Shown here: positions 17,213 through 25,465 of the stretch, one piece after another
Position numbering within the stretch: the first letter of the stretch is position 1
Layout of the letters: each line of letters opens with the position of its first letter
DNA from: Streptomyces antioxidans
GTDB lineage: Bacteria > Actinomycetota > Actinomycetes > Streptomycetales > Streptomycetaceae
Direction of reading: 5' to 3'
Length of the DNA stretch: 64,000 nucleotides
Assembly (NCBI RefSeq): GCF_000968685.2
Contig: NZ_LAKD02000058.1
Coordinates: 101,225-165,224, forward strand
Program-made: the position numbers and the translations under genes
Notes under the pieces: model-generated
What the model was told of the DNA's origin: nothing
Databases searched by the model: none
Seen by the model: the letters and a program-made list of their open reading frames with translations, nothing else

Positions 17213-19357
17213 TTACGCCGGGCGCTGCAGCACCATCAGGCTGCGGTCCACCAGGGTCAGCCGGTCGCCCGCCGCCACCTTCGATCCGCTGCCCGGCTCC
17301 ACGCCCTCCGCCACCGCCGTGTCCACGATGACCTGCCACTGCTTGCCGTGGTCGATGGGCACGACGAAGTCCAGCGGCTCGTGGTGGGCGTTGAACAGCA
17401 GCAGGAACGAGTCATCGGTGATCCGCTCGCCGCGCGCCCCCGGTTCGGAGATCGCGCTGCCGTTGAGGAAGACCGCGAGGGACTTGGCGTGCGCCGCCTG
17501 CCAGTCGCGCGGCGTCATCTCCTCTCCCTCGTGGGTGAACCAGGCGATGTCCGACAGCTCGTCATGGGTGCCCTCCACCGGCCGTCCGTGGAAGAAGCGG
17601 CGGCGCCGGAAGACGGGGTGGTCGCGGCGCAGCCACACCAGGGAGCGGGTGAAGCGCAGCAGCTCGAGCGCCGAGCGGTCCTCCCACGCGCCGTCCTGCG
17701 CCTTGGCGTGATCCGGCCAGCGCACCCAGGACACCTCGTTGTCCTGGCAGTACGCGTTGTTGTTGCCGCCCTGGGTGCGTCCGAACTCATCGCCGTGGCT
17801 GAGCATCGGCACGCCCTGGGAGAGCATCAGGGTGGCGATGAAGTTGCGCATCTGGCGCTCGCGCAGCGTCCGCACCGCCGGGTCGTCGGTCTCGCCCTCG
17901 ACCCCGCAGTTCCAGGACCGGTTGTAGCTCTCGCCGTCCTGGTTGGACTCGCCGTTGGCCTCGTTGTGCTTCTCGTCGTAGCTCACCAGGTCGCGCAGGG
18001 TGAAGCCGTCATGGCAGGTGACGAAGTTGACCGAGGCCAGCGGGCGCCGCCCGTCGCCCTGGTAGAGGTCGGAGGAGCCGGTCAGCCGGGAGGCGAATTC
18101 GGCCAGGGTCCTCGGCTCACCGCGCCACAGATCCCGCACGGTGTCCCGGAACTTGCCGTTCCATTCGGTCCACAGCGGCGGGAAGTTGCCGACCTGATAG
18201 CCGCCCTCGCCGACGTCCCAGGGCTCGGCGATCAGCTTCACCTGGCTCACCACCGGATCCTGCTGGACCAGGTCGAAGAACGACGACAGCCGGTCCACCT
18301 CGTGGAACTGCCGGGCCAGCGTCGCCGCCAGATCGAAGCGGAAGCCGTCCACATGCATCTCGGTCACCCAGTAGCGCAGCGAGTCCATGATCAGCTGGAG
18401 CACGTGCGGGGACCGCATCAGCAGGGAGTTCCCGGTCCCGGTGGTGTCCATGTAGTACCGGCGGTCCTCGGTCAGCCGGTAGTACGAGGCGTTGTCCAGG
18501 CCCCGGAAGGAGAGGGTGGGGCCCAGGTGGTTGCCCTCGGCCGTGTGGTTGTAGACCACGTCCAGGATGACCTCGATGCCCGCCTGGTGCAGCGCCCTGA
18601 CGGCCGACTTGAACTCCAGCACCTGCTGGCCCCGGTCGCCCCAGGACGCGTAGGCGTTGTGCGGGGCGAAGAAGCCGATGGTGTTGTAGCCCCAGTAGTT
18701 GGCCAGCCCCGAGTCGGCCAGCCGGTGGTCATGGACGAACTGGTGCACGGGCATCAGTTCCAGCGTGGTGACGCCCAGCTCCGTCAGGTGTTCGATGATC
18801 GCCGGATGGGCGAGCGCCGCGTAGGTCCCGCGCAGCTCCTCCGGCAGCCGGGGGTGGCGCATGGTCAGCCCCTTGACATGCGCCTCGTAGATGACCATGC
18901 GGTGGTAGTCGGTGCGCGGCGGGCGGTCGTCGCCCCAGTCGAAGTACGGATTGACCACGACCGACGCCATGGTATGCGGGGCCGAGTCGAGATCATTGCG
19001 CTTGTCGGGCCGCCCGAAGTGGTAGCCGTAGACCTCCTCGCCCCAGTCGATCCGCCCGCTGACCGCCTTGGCGTAAGGATCCAGCAGCAGCTTGGCGGAA
19101 TTGCAGCGGTGGCCGAGCTCCGGTTCGTACGGGCCGTGGGCCCGGAAGCCGTAGCGCTGCCCCGGCATGATCCCCGGCAGATAGGCGTGGCGGACGAACG
19201 CGTCGGACTCCCGCAGCTCGACCGCCGTCTCCGAGCCGTCGTCGTGCAGGAGGCACAGCTCGATGCGGACGGCGGCCTCGGAGAACACCGCGAAGTTGGT
19301 TCCGGCGCCGTCGTAGGTGGCGCCAAGGGGATAAGCCTGTCCCGGCCAGACCTGCAT
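17213..19357 (-). CDS. glgX: Glycogen debranching enzyme GlgX/TreX
   Basis: 714 residues from the ATG of MQVWPGQAYPLGATYDGAG; longer in-frame extensions upstream are implausible. It cleaves alpha-1,6 branches of glycogen to yield maltodextrins for TreY. An N-terminal CBM48 precedes the GH13 domain, with DVVYNHTAEGNHLGP, DGFRFDLAATLAR (nucleophile), KLIAEPWDVG (acid/base) and NFVTCHDGFTLRDLV. GDEFGRTQGGNNNAYCQDNE is characteristic of GlgX. It is first in the leftward tre block, 131 nt before treY; the gap contains only a short direct repeat (GGCGGAGCGC twice). Confidence 0.96.
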   Translation of the reverse strand: MQVWPGQAYPLGATYDGAGTNFAVFSEAAVRIELCLLHDDGSETAVELRESDAFVRHAYLPGIMPGQRYGFRAHGPYEPELGHRCNSAKLLLDPYAKAVSGRIDWGEEVYGYHFGRPDKRNDLDSAPHTMASVVVNPYFDWGDDRPPRTDYHRMVIYEAHVKGLTMRHPRLPEELRGTYAALAHPAIIEHLTELGVTTLELMPVHQFVHDHRLADSGLANYWGYNTIGFFAPHNAYASWGDRGQQVLEFKSAVRALHQAGIEVILDVVYNHTAEGNHLGPTLSFRGLDNASYYRLTEDRRYYMDTTGTGNSLLMRSPHVLQLIMDSLRYWVTEMHVDGFRFDLAATLARQFHEVDRLSSFFDLVQQDPVVSQVKLIAEPWDVGEGGYQVGNFPPLWTEWNGKFRDTVRDLWRGEPRTLAEFASRLTGSSDLYQGDGRRPLASVNFVTCHDGFTLRDLVSYDEKHNEANGESNQDGESYNRSWNCGVEGETDDPAVRTLRERQMRNFIATLMLSQGVPMLSHGDEFGRTQGGNNNAYCQDNEVSWVRWPDHAKAQDGAWEDRSALELLRFTRSLVWLRRDHPVFRRRRFFHGRPVEGTHDELSDIAWFTHEGEEMTPRDWQAAHAKSLAVFLNGSAISEPGARGERITDDSFLLLFNAHHEPLDFVVPIDHGKQWQVIVDTAVAEGVEPGSGSKVAAGDRLTLVDRSLMVLQRPA

Positions 19358-19578
19358 ACGTCGACTCTTCCACTTCTTCTCCGGGGGCCGCGAGCACCCC
19401 AGGCACCGGACGGAACCTGACCGACCCTGCATCCTTTCCCAACTGGCCTGAGCCATCCGCTCTTTCGACAGAACTTCCTCAAAAGTGAGGCAACCTACGG
19501 CCATATCGGTTCGTCCTACCGGGTGACCTGACGCATAGGCGTATCCCGCTATGCACGCCAATACGATGACAGGGGGGA

Positions 19579-20397
19579 ATGGGGGAGGATGTGCGCAAGC
19601 TGATGCACCGCCACCTGGGCAAGGTGGTGGCCGGCGCGGCCGTGGCGACCACCGCCACGGCGGTCTTGATCGGGGTGACGCTCCCGGGGAGCGCGTCCGG
19701 TGAGGAAGGCTCGAGTGGGGGACCCCAGAGCTCTTCTGCGGAGCAGGGCCAGGCGGCCCGGCAGCAGCCCGGAGTGGTGGAGGAGGCGCCCGAGCAGGGT
19801 GAGACCGGCAGCGGCCGCGATCCGCTGACCGACGACGAGATGAAGCGCGCCCAGGGCCTCGCGGCCGGCCGCGACTTCCGCATGAGCAGCGAGGACGTCA
19901 AGGGCGCCAGCGGCCCCGAGCGGCTTTCCACCGACCTCGCGGAGCTGAGCCCCGAGGAGGTGGCGGCCGCCGACCCGCCGCGCCGCGCCGAGGTGACGTA
20001 CTACGACTACAAGGACGACACCTACGTCACCAAGACGGTCGACCTCGGCAGCGGCAAGGTCACCGACACTGACACCCAGCGCGGGGTGCAGCCGCCGCCC
20101 AACCGCGACGAGGTCATGGAGGCCGTACGGCTGCTGATGGCCGACAAGCTGGGCGAGGGGCTGAAGAAGGACTTCAAGGACGCCACCGGCAAGGCGCTGA
20201 CCCGCCCGGACCAGCTGGCCGCCACCGGCTTCGTCTACCGCGCGGGCGAGGGCAGCAACCCCGGCCCGGCTGCGGTCCAGGACTGCGGCGAGCACCGCTG
20301 CGTACGGCTGTTCACCCGCGTGGTGAACGGCCCCTGGATCGACACCCGGCAGCTGGTGGTCGACCTGAGCGCTCACACCGTCGCCAAGCTGGGCTAA
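19579..20397 (+). CDS. Exported or membrane-anchored protein, unknown
   Basis: 272 residues from ATG 19579 (an ATG at 19603 is also possible). A hydrophobic segment, KVVAGAAVATTATAVLIGVT, lies near residues 15-34, followed by a Ser/Gln/Glu-rich linker and a polar domain (VTYYDYKDDTYVTKTVDLGSG, DEVMEAVRLLMADKLGEGL) with one Cys pair (DCGEHRC). This last part resembles the small N-terminal domains of copper amine oxidases, and a copper-amine-oxidase-like protein follows 56 nt downstream. I infer that the two act together outside the cell. No enzymatic motif is visible here. Confidence 0.65.
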   Translation: MGEDVRKLMHRHLGKVVAGAAVATTATAVLIGVTLPGSASGEEGSSGGPQSSSAEQGQAARQQPGVVEEAPEQGETGSGRDPLTDDEMKRAQGLAAGRDFRMSSEDVKGASGPERLSTDLAELSPEEVAAADPPRRAEVTYYDYKDDTYVTKTVDLGSGKVTDTDTQRGVQPPPNRDEVMEAVRLLMADKLGEGLKKDFKDATGKALTRPDQLAATGFVYRAGEGSNPGPAAVQDCGEHRCVRLFTRVVNGPWIDTRQLVVDLSAHTVAKLG

Positions 20398-20453
20398 GGC
20401 CCCGGCAGCCGCGCTTCGCGCACCCCTCAACGCTTCACTACAGGAGTCTCCCC

Positions 20454-21785
20454 ATGCCTGACAGCAGGCTCCGCCGCGCCCGTGCCCGGGTCGCGGCGGC
20501 CATTGGCGTCTCGGCGCTGCTCGGCACCGCGGCGATCGCCGCAGGGCCGGTCGGCAGCGCCCAGGCGGCCCCGCGGCCCGCCGCCGCGGCGGACTGCAGC
20601 GTCCCGTACAGAATCGAGCAGAAGCTGGACGGCGGCACCACCTGGCGGATGTGCTGGCACTACGAGAGCAAGGCCGGGCTGGTGCTCGACGACGTCTCGT
20701 ACCAGCCCAAGGGCGAAAGCGCCCCCATCAAGGTGCTGACCTCGGCGAAGCTGGGCCAGATCCATGTGCCGTACGACGACGGCAGCAATGAGTACGACGA
20801 CCTCACCGGGCAGGGCTTCGCCCAGGGGCTGCAGCAGCTGGATCCGGCCGAGTGCCCCGGCGGCACCATCAAGACCGTACGGGTGCCCGACGCCTGGGAC
20901 CCCGACCATCCGGATGTGAAGGGTCTGTGCGCCACCACCCGGGCCCGCGGCCACGCCTACCGCATGGGCGAGGACGACCTCGGAGCGGGCGGCCGGAACA
21001 AGGTCTACCAGCTACAGGGCAAGGACCTGCTGCTCTACACCGTCAACAAGGTCGGCTGGTACGAGTACATCACCGAGTGGCGGTTCGCCGGTGACGGCAC
21101 CATGACCATGCAGGTCGGCGCCACCGGCACGCTCTCCCCGATGGACTACGACGCGGGCGACGGCCGCGGCTGGCCCATCGGCAAGGGCGCCAAGGACTAC
21201 GCCACCAGCCACGCCCACAACGTCTTCTGGCGGCTGAACTTCGGGCTGGACGGCTCGCCCAAGAGCAAGGTCGAGCAGTACGACTCCAAGACCACCGCGA
21301 CCGCGGGGCGGATCCCGAAGACCAAGACCACCCGCACCGCGGTCGGCAAGGAGCTGGCCGGTGACGCGGCGGCGGCGCGGTGGTGGCGCGTGGTCAGCAC
21401 GGCGGGCAAGAACAAGGACGGCCATCCGCGCAGCTACGAGATCGTTCCCGGCCACACCACGAAGTACCAGGGGCGTAGCTTCACCAAACACGACGTCTAC
21501 TTCACCGAGTACAACAGGTGTGAGCAGTTCGCCAGCAACAATCTGCGCAACTGCGGCGCCGGTGCCGGTAAGAGCGTCGACAGGTGGGTCAACGGACAGA
21601 CCCTCAAGCACCCCATCGTGTGGGTCAACATCGGGTTCCACCACATCGCCCGGGATGAGGACCAGGAGCCGATGCCGGTCCACTGGCAGGGCTTCCAGCT
21701 CGCCGCGCGCGACGTCACCGCTATGAATCCCCTCACGCCGCCTGCACTGTCCGGACACAACGGGCATACAGAAGAGGCACGTTGA
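20454..21785 (+). CDS. Secreted copper amine oxidase-like protein
   Basis: 443 residues with a good AGGAG site. The signal peptide ends near GSAQA-AP (residue 38). Copper amine oxidases oxidise primary amines using copper and a self-made topaquinone. Matching features are VPYDDG/YDDLTGQGF (catalytic Asp region, about 107-121), two copper-ligand His (HAH, 253 and 255, before NVFWRLNFGLDG) and the third in GFHHIARDEDQEPMPVHW (396/397). The cofactor motif N-Y-D/E is altered to W202-Y203-E204. It is shorter than usual (about 640), lacking the N-terminal domains. It is probably exported with the preceding protein. Confidence 0.78.
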   Translation: MPDSRLRRARARVAAAIGVSALLGTAAIAAGPVGSAQAAPRPAAAADCSVPYRIEQKLDGGTTWRMCWHYESKAGLVLDDVSYQPKGESAPIKVLTSAKLGQIHVPYDDGSNEYDDLTGQGFAQGLQQLDPAECPGGTIKTVRVPDAWDPDHPDVKGLCATTRARGHAYRMGEDDLGAGGRNKVYQLQGKDLLLYTVNKVGWYEYITEWRFAGDGTMTMQVGATGTLSPMDYDAGDGRGWPIGKGAKDYATSHAHNVFWRLNFGLDGSPKSKVEQYDSKTTATAGRIPKTKTTRTAVGKELAGDAAAARWWRVVSTAGKNKDGHPRSYEIVPGHTTKYQGRSFTKHDVYFTEYNRCEQFASNNLRNCGAGAGKSVDRWVNGQTLKHPIVWVNIGFHHIARDEDQEPMPVHWQGFQLAARDVTAMNPLTPPALSGHNGHTEEAR

Positions 21786-21874
21786 TTCGATAGGCAGGAC
21801 CTGAGTGTCGCACCGCCCCCGCCAGCGCAGTAGTCTGCGGTGATCGTTGGACGGGGGCGGAAGGCGGTGCACAG

Positions 21875-23119
21875 GTGAGCTCGGGCGGGCTGGAGCTTCC
21901 CCCTGGTGGTCCCGGGGGTGATGGCTCCACCGACGCACCTCCCGGCGCGGTGTCCCTGGTGCGGCCGATGGAGATCGGAGCGGAACTGGACTGGGGCGCC
22001 GAAGCCTGGAGCGAGGTGCGCACGCGCGCACGCCGGGCCGGGCGGGCCTATATCTGGCTCAACCTCGTGGAACAGCGGCTGCGCGCGGTCGTCAGCGCCG
22101 TGCTGCGGCCCATCTACGAACCGGTCCACGGCGAGGACTGGGTCATCGCCGCGGCGGGCCCCGCCGGACAGGAGTGGGTGCAGCGGGCGGTCGCCGTACG
22201 GGAGGTGAGCCGCCGCAAGGGCTATCTGCTCGACCCGGCCGACGACAACGTCGTCAGCTTCCTGACCCTGCCGCAGCTCCGGGAGCTCCTGGTCCAGCAC
22301 TGGCCGTGCTTCGAGCCGTACCTCGACGACCGCCGCGAGGTGGAGCTGGCCCTGGACGAGCTGGAGGTCGCCCGCAATGTGGTCTCCCGCAACCGCGCCC
22401 TGTCCGAGAACGTCCTCGCCCAGGCCGAGCGGGCCTCCGCCCGGCTGCTGGAGATCCTGGGCAGCGGCACCGAATCCCCCTCCGCCGACCGGCTGCCCGT
22501 CGACGCCGTCGAGGACCTGGTCGGCGACCGCTACGCCGATGTGGTCGGCGTCCACTCCGACCGGGTGCGGCTCCAGCGCCAGCTCCCCGCCGAGGACCTT
22601 TTCGGCAACGCCCGCCGCCTCGACGCCGTCGGCATCGGGCTCAACCTCCTGGTCCAGAACTACTCGGGCCGCCGACTGGTCCGGCTGGCCGAATCCGGCT
22701 GCCGGGCCCGGCTGCTCTTCCTCAACCCGGCGAGCAGCGCGGTGCGGCGGCGGGAGCGCGAACTCGGCCTGAAGAAGGGCGAGATGAGCCGATCGGTGGA
22801 GATGAACATCCTCCATATGCGGCGGGTGCGCGCCCGGCTGCGGGACCCGGGCGCGTTCGAGATCCACGTCTTCGACGAGACCCCCCGCTTCACCGCCTAC
22901 CTGGTCAACGGCGACGGCGCGGACGGCCTCGCGGTCGTCCAGTCCTACCTCCGCAAGGCCCGGGGCATGGAGGCCCCGGTCCTGGTCCTGCGCGGCGGCG
23001 GCCGGGGCAGCGAGGTCGTCCGCGAGGGCGGCGCGGCCGAGGAGGGCGAGGGCGGGCTCTTCGGCACGTACCGCGAGGAGTTCGAGAGCGTCTGGTCGGA
23101 CTCCCGCCCGGTGTCCTGA
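21875..23119 (+). CDS. SAV2148-family HEPN domain protein
   Basis: 414 residues from GTG 21875. I recognise the conserved Streptomyces sequence MSSGGLELPPGGPGGDG, AYIWLNLVEQRLRAVV, YLLDPADDNVVSFLTLPQL and LALDELEVARNVVSRNRALS, annotated elsewhere as an SAV2148-type HEPN protein. The HEPN-like helices occupy about residues 45-200. The C-terminal half (FGNARRLDAVGIGLNLLVQNY, SRSVEMNILHMRRVR, FEIHVFDETPRFTAYLV) resembles the DUF5919-type effector-sensing domain. HEPN domains are often RNases or nucleotide-binding; no RxxxxH catalytic motif was clearly seen. Function unproven. Confidence 0.8.
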   Translation: MSSGGLELPPGGPGGDGSTDAPPGAVSLVRPMEIGAELDWGAEAWSEVRTRARRAGRAYIWLNLVEQRLRAVVSAVLRPIYEPVHGEDWVIAAAGPAGQEWVQRAVAVREVSRRKGYLLDPADDNVVSFLTLPQLRELLVQHWPCFEPYLDDRREVELALDELEVARNVVSRNRALSENVLAQAERASARLLEILGSGTESPSADRLPVDAVEDLVGDRYADVVGVHSDRVRLQRQLPAEDLFGNARRLDAVGIGLNLLVQNYSGRRLVRLAESGCRARLLFLNPASSAVRRRERELGLKKGEMSRSVEMNILHMRRVRARLRDPGAFEIHVFDETPRFTAYLVNGDGADGLAVVQSYLRKARGMEAPVLVLRGGGRGSEVVREGGAAEEGEGGLFGTYREEFESVWSDSRPVS

Positions 23120-23222
23120 CCCCACGAGCCGACGCCTTGCGCCTGCGGGCTGCCCGTGGTCTGTTCCCCACCCCGCCCCTTCCCACCACAGGTGGAGGCA
23201 TGCGCGGAGCACCGGTGGGGTC

Positions 23223-23263
23223 GGGGGCGGAGCCCTAGTTTCGGGGAGGGGCGGGGAGGGGAA
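23223..23263 (+). repeat. Dispersed intergenic element, copy 1
   Basis: Starts with an incomplete GGGGGCGGAGCCC hairpin and ends GGGGCGGGGAGGGGAA (23248-23263). The final 16-mer is identical in copy 2 at 24231-24246. It also lies within a larger imperfect inverted repeat (about 23145-23280) pairing GCCTGCGGGCTG with CAGCCCGCCGCAGGC. Confidence 0.6.
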
Positions 23264-23379
23264 ACAGCCCGCCGCAGGCCTCACAAGGCGCGATCCGCCG
23301 CACCGGCCGTTGTCAGTGGTGCATGGGAAGGTGGTGCACACCTGGGGGAAGTACGACAAAGGGAAAAGGGAGGGCGGCC

Positions 23380-24102
23380 ATGGGCTGGCACCGGGGGACG
23401 CTGATCGGATTCGACCTGGAGACGACGGGCACCGACCCGCGCACGGCACGGATCGTGACGGCGGCCGTGGTCGAGGTGAGGGGCGGGGAGCCGGTCGGGC
23501 GGCGCGAATGGCTGGCCGACCCCCAAGTGCCCATCCCCGAGGACGCCGTGGCGGTGCACGGGATCACCGGGGAGCGGGCGGCGGCGGAGGGCAGGCCCGC
23601 GCGCGAGGTGGTCGAGGAGGTCGCCGAGGTGCTGGTGACCCATTGGCGCGCGGGCGCGCCCGTGGTGGCGTACAACGCGGCGTTCGATCTCAGCCTGCTC
23701 GCCGCCGAGTTGGGGCGGCACGGGCTGCGCCCGCTGAGCGAGCGGCTGGAGGGCGCCGAGACCGGCCCCGTCGTGGATCCGTACACGATAGACCGCGCGG
23801 TCGACCGCTATCGCAAGGGCAAGCGCACGCTGGAGGCCGTCTGCGGGGAGTACGGGGTGGTGCACGACCGCGCCCATGACGCCGGGGCGGACGCGCTGGC
23901 GGCGGTGCGGGTCGCGTGCGCGCTCGCCGAGCGCCATGGCGAGGTCGCCGGGCTCGAGCTGTGGGACCTCCACCGCAAGCAGGTGGGGTGGTCCGCGCAC
24001 TGGGCGGCCGACTTCCAGTCCTGGCTGCGCCGCAAGGGCACTCCGGACGCGGTGGTCGACGGCGGCTGGCCGCTGCGGGAGGCGGGGGCGGTGGCCGGAT
24101 AG
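23380..24102 (+). CDS. DEDDh 3'-5' exonuclease (DnaQ-like)
   Basis: 240 residues from ATG 23380. It is an RNase T/DnaQ-fold nuclease with Exo I FDLETTG (D12, E14), Exo II VVAYNAAFDLSLL and Exo III HDRAHDAGADALA (the DEDDh His and Asp). It is about the size of stand-alone epsilon-like exonucleases, so a proofreading or repair role is plausible but unproven. The C-terminus, LWDLHRKQVGWSAHWAADFQ, is shared by actinobacterial members. It stands alone, flanked on both sides by copies of a dispersed intergenic element. Confidence 0.88.
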   Translation: MGWHRGTLIGFDLETTGTDPRTARIVTAAVVEVRGGEPVGRREWLADPQVPIPEDAVAVHGITGERAAAEGRPAREVVEEVAEVLVTHWRAGAPVVAYNAAFDLSLLAAELGRHGLRPLSERLEGAETGPVVDPYTIDRAVDRYRKGKRTLEAVCGEYGVVHDRAHDAGADALAAVRVACALAERHGEVAGLELWDLHRKQVGWSAHWAADFQSWLRRKGTPDAVVDGGWPLREAGAVAG

Positions 24103-24204
24103 CGGCCCACCGGGCTGGGCCAGCGGAGCTCCGGGCGGATATCGGCGCGCGCCGCACCGATGCGTTTCCGGCCGGACCGGGCCTGCGCCCAGACCCCGGG
24201 GTCC

Positions 24205-24246
24205 AGGGGCGAAGCCCCTGACGACGGGAAGGGGCGGGGAGGGGAA
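24205..24246 (+). repeat. Dispersed intergenic element, copy 2
   Basis: A perfect AGGGGC-GAA-GCCCCT hairpin (24205-24219), then GGGAA and GGGGCGGGGAGGGGAA (24231-24246). Same order and orientation as copy 1, on the other side of the exonuclease gene. It may act as a terminator. Confidence 0.6.
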
Positions 24247-24311
24247 GGGTCCGCCGGTCACCCGATGCGCCGCGTGGGGTGCAGGGTGGCCCCTGAAACG
24301 GAGCCGTTGGC

Positions 24312-25232
24312 TCAGAACGTGTGCCAGCGCACGGTCGTGTCGCCCTCGCGCAGGGAGGCGATGCGGCGGGCGAACTCGGTGCGGGCCGCCGGATTGCCCG
24401 GGGCGTGTTGGGAGACCCAGGCGCAGCTGGCGGTCTCGCGTGCGCCCCGCAGCACCGCGCAGCCGGGCCACTCGCGGACGTCCCAGCCGTACTCCGCCAC
24501 GAACGCGTCGTACTCCGCCGCGTCGAGCCCATAGCGGTCCCGTGACAGGGCCATCACCACCAGATCGTGCTCGCGCAGATCGTGCGAGAAGGTCTCCAGG
24601 TCCACCAGGACCGGCCCGTCCGGGCCGATGTGCACATTGCGCGGCAGCGCGTCGCCGTGGATGGGGCCGGGGGTGAGGCGCGGGGTCAGCTCCTCTGCGG
24701 CGGTCGCGAAGTCGTCCCGGCGGGCGCGCAGATACGCCGCGTCCGCCGGGTCGATCGCGTCCCCGGCCAGCCTCAGCCAGCGCTCCACCCCGCCCAGCAG
24801 ATCGCGCCGCGGCAGTTGCAGCGGCGCCGGGTCGCCGGGCGGATCGGGCAGGGCGTGCACCAGCCGCAGCAGCTCCGCGAGATCGCGCGCCCCGGCGGGG
24901 CGTACCGGGTCGGGAAGCCGCTGCCAGTACGTGACGAGATGGCCCGCGAACGGAAGCGGCTGCTCGGCGCCGAAGCGCCGGTCGGGGCGGACCGCGGGCA
25001 GCCCCTCACGGGCGAGCCAGTCGGCGATCCGCAGCTCCCGGGCGGCCCGGTCCCACACCTCCAGGTCACGGCTGATCCGGACCACCAGGGAGAGGTCGTC
25101 GACGGCGAAGACGGCGTTCTCACCGAGGGCCAGCAGCCGGGCCTGCGCCGTACCGGCGCGGTAGGGCGGCAGCGCGGCCGAGAGCACCGCCCGCGCCCGC
25201 TCCTCCGTGAACGCGACCTCCGCCACCGCCAT
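24312..25232 (-). CDS. APH-family phosphotransferase
   Basis: 306 residues from the ATG of MAVAEVAFTEERARAVL, preceded by GAGGAGAAGG. It is an aminoglycoside phosphotransferase/choline kinase fold: SLVVRISRD (nucleotide-binding Lys position is Arg), catalytic loop IHGDALPRNVHI (HGDxxxxN) and metal-binding VLVDLETF (DLE). The family phosphorylates aminoglycosides, sugars, amino alcohols or homoserine; the substrate is not evident. It is divergent from the sugar ABC operon, with 233 nt between starts. A resistance role cannot be claimed. Confidence 0.85.
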   Translation of the reverse strand: MAVAEVAFTEERARAVLSAALPPYRAGTAQARLLALGENAVFAVDDLSLVVRISRDLEVWDRAARELRIADWLAREGLPAVRPDRRFGAEQPLPFAGHLVTYWQRLPDPVRPAGARDLAELLRLVHALPDPPGDPAPLQLPRRDLLGGVERWLRLAGDAIDPADAAYLRARRDDFATAAEELTPRLTPGPIHGDALPRNVHIGPDGPVLVDLETFSHDLREHDLVVMALSRDRYGLDAAEYDAFVAEYGWDVREWPGCAVLRGARETASCAWVSQHAPGNPAARTEFARRIASLREGDTTVRWHTF

Positions 25233-25268
25233 GCCCCTTCTCCTCGTCTCTCCTCGTCCGCTTCTCCC

Positions 25269-25299
25269 GGCCGCTTTTCCTGGCCGCTTTTCCTGGCCG
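25269..25299. repeat. 13-bp tandem repeat in divergent promoter region
   Basis: GGCCGCTTTTCCT at 25269-25281 and 25282-25294, then a partial GGCCG. On the minus strand it lies in the 5' leader of the phosphotransferase. Confidence 0.65.
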
Positions 25300-25380
25300 A
25301 CGGCCACGGCCAAGTCTCGCACCGCGCCGTGCGCCACCTGCCGTACCGACGGCCTCATCGACTGTCGTGGGGAGAATCGC

Positions 25381-25409
25381 TTGACTGCACCGCCCGCCCT
25401 CCGCACGAT
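25381..25409 (+). promoter_or_regulatory. Promoter of the sugar ABC operon
   Basis: TTGACT (25381-25386), 17-bp spacer, CACGAT (25404-25409), about 57 nt before the first start codon. The -35 matches consensus at 5 of 6; the -10 is acceptable. Confidence 0.45.
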
Positions 25410-25465
25410 GACGTGGGCTCTCCCACCCGGGCCGCCCTCTCACCGTGTCCGAAGGGGGCCCTGCC

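Noticed and set aside
17348..19420. 690-codon open frame antisense to glgX
   Set aside because: His/Val/Arg-rich composition with no family features; glgX on the other strand is certain.
19533..19554. GCATAG/CTATGC inverted repeat upstream of the 19579 gene
   Set aside because: Six-base arms with a 10-bp spacer are too weak to call an operator alone.
21497..23449. 650-codon minus-strand frame over the HEPN and amine oxidase-like genes
   Set aside because: Composition is typical of an antisense shadow; the plus-strand genes have signal peptide and family motifs.
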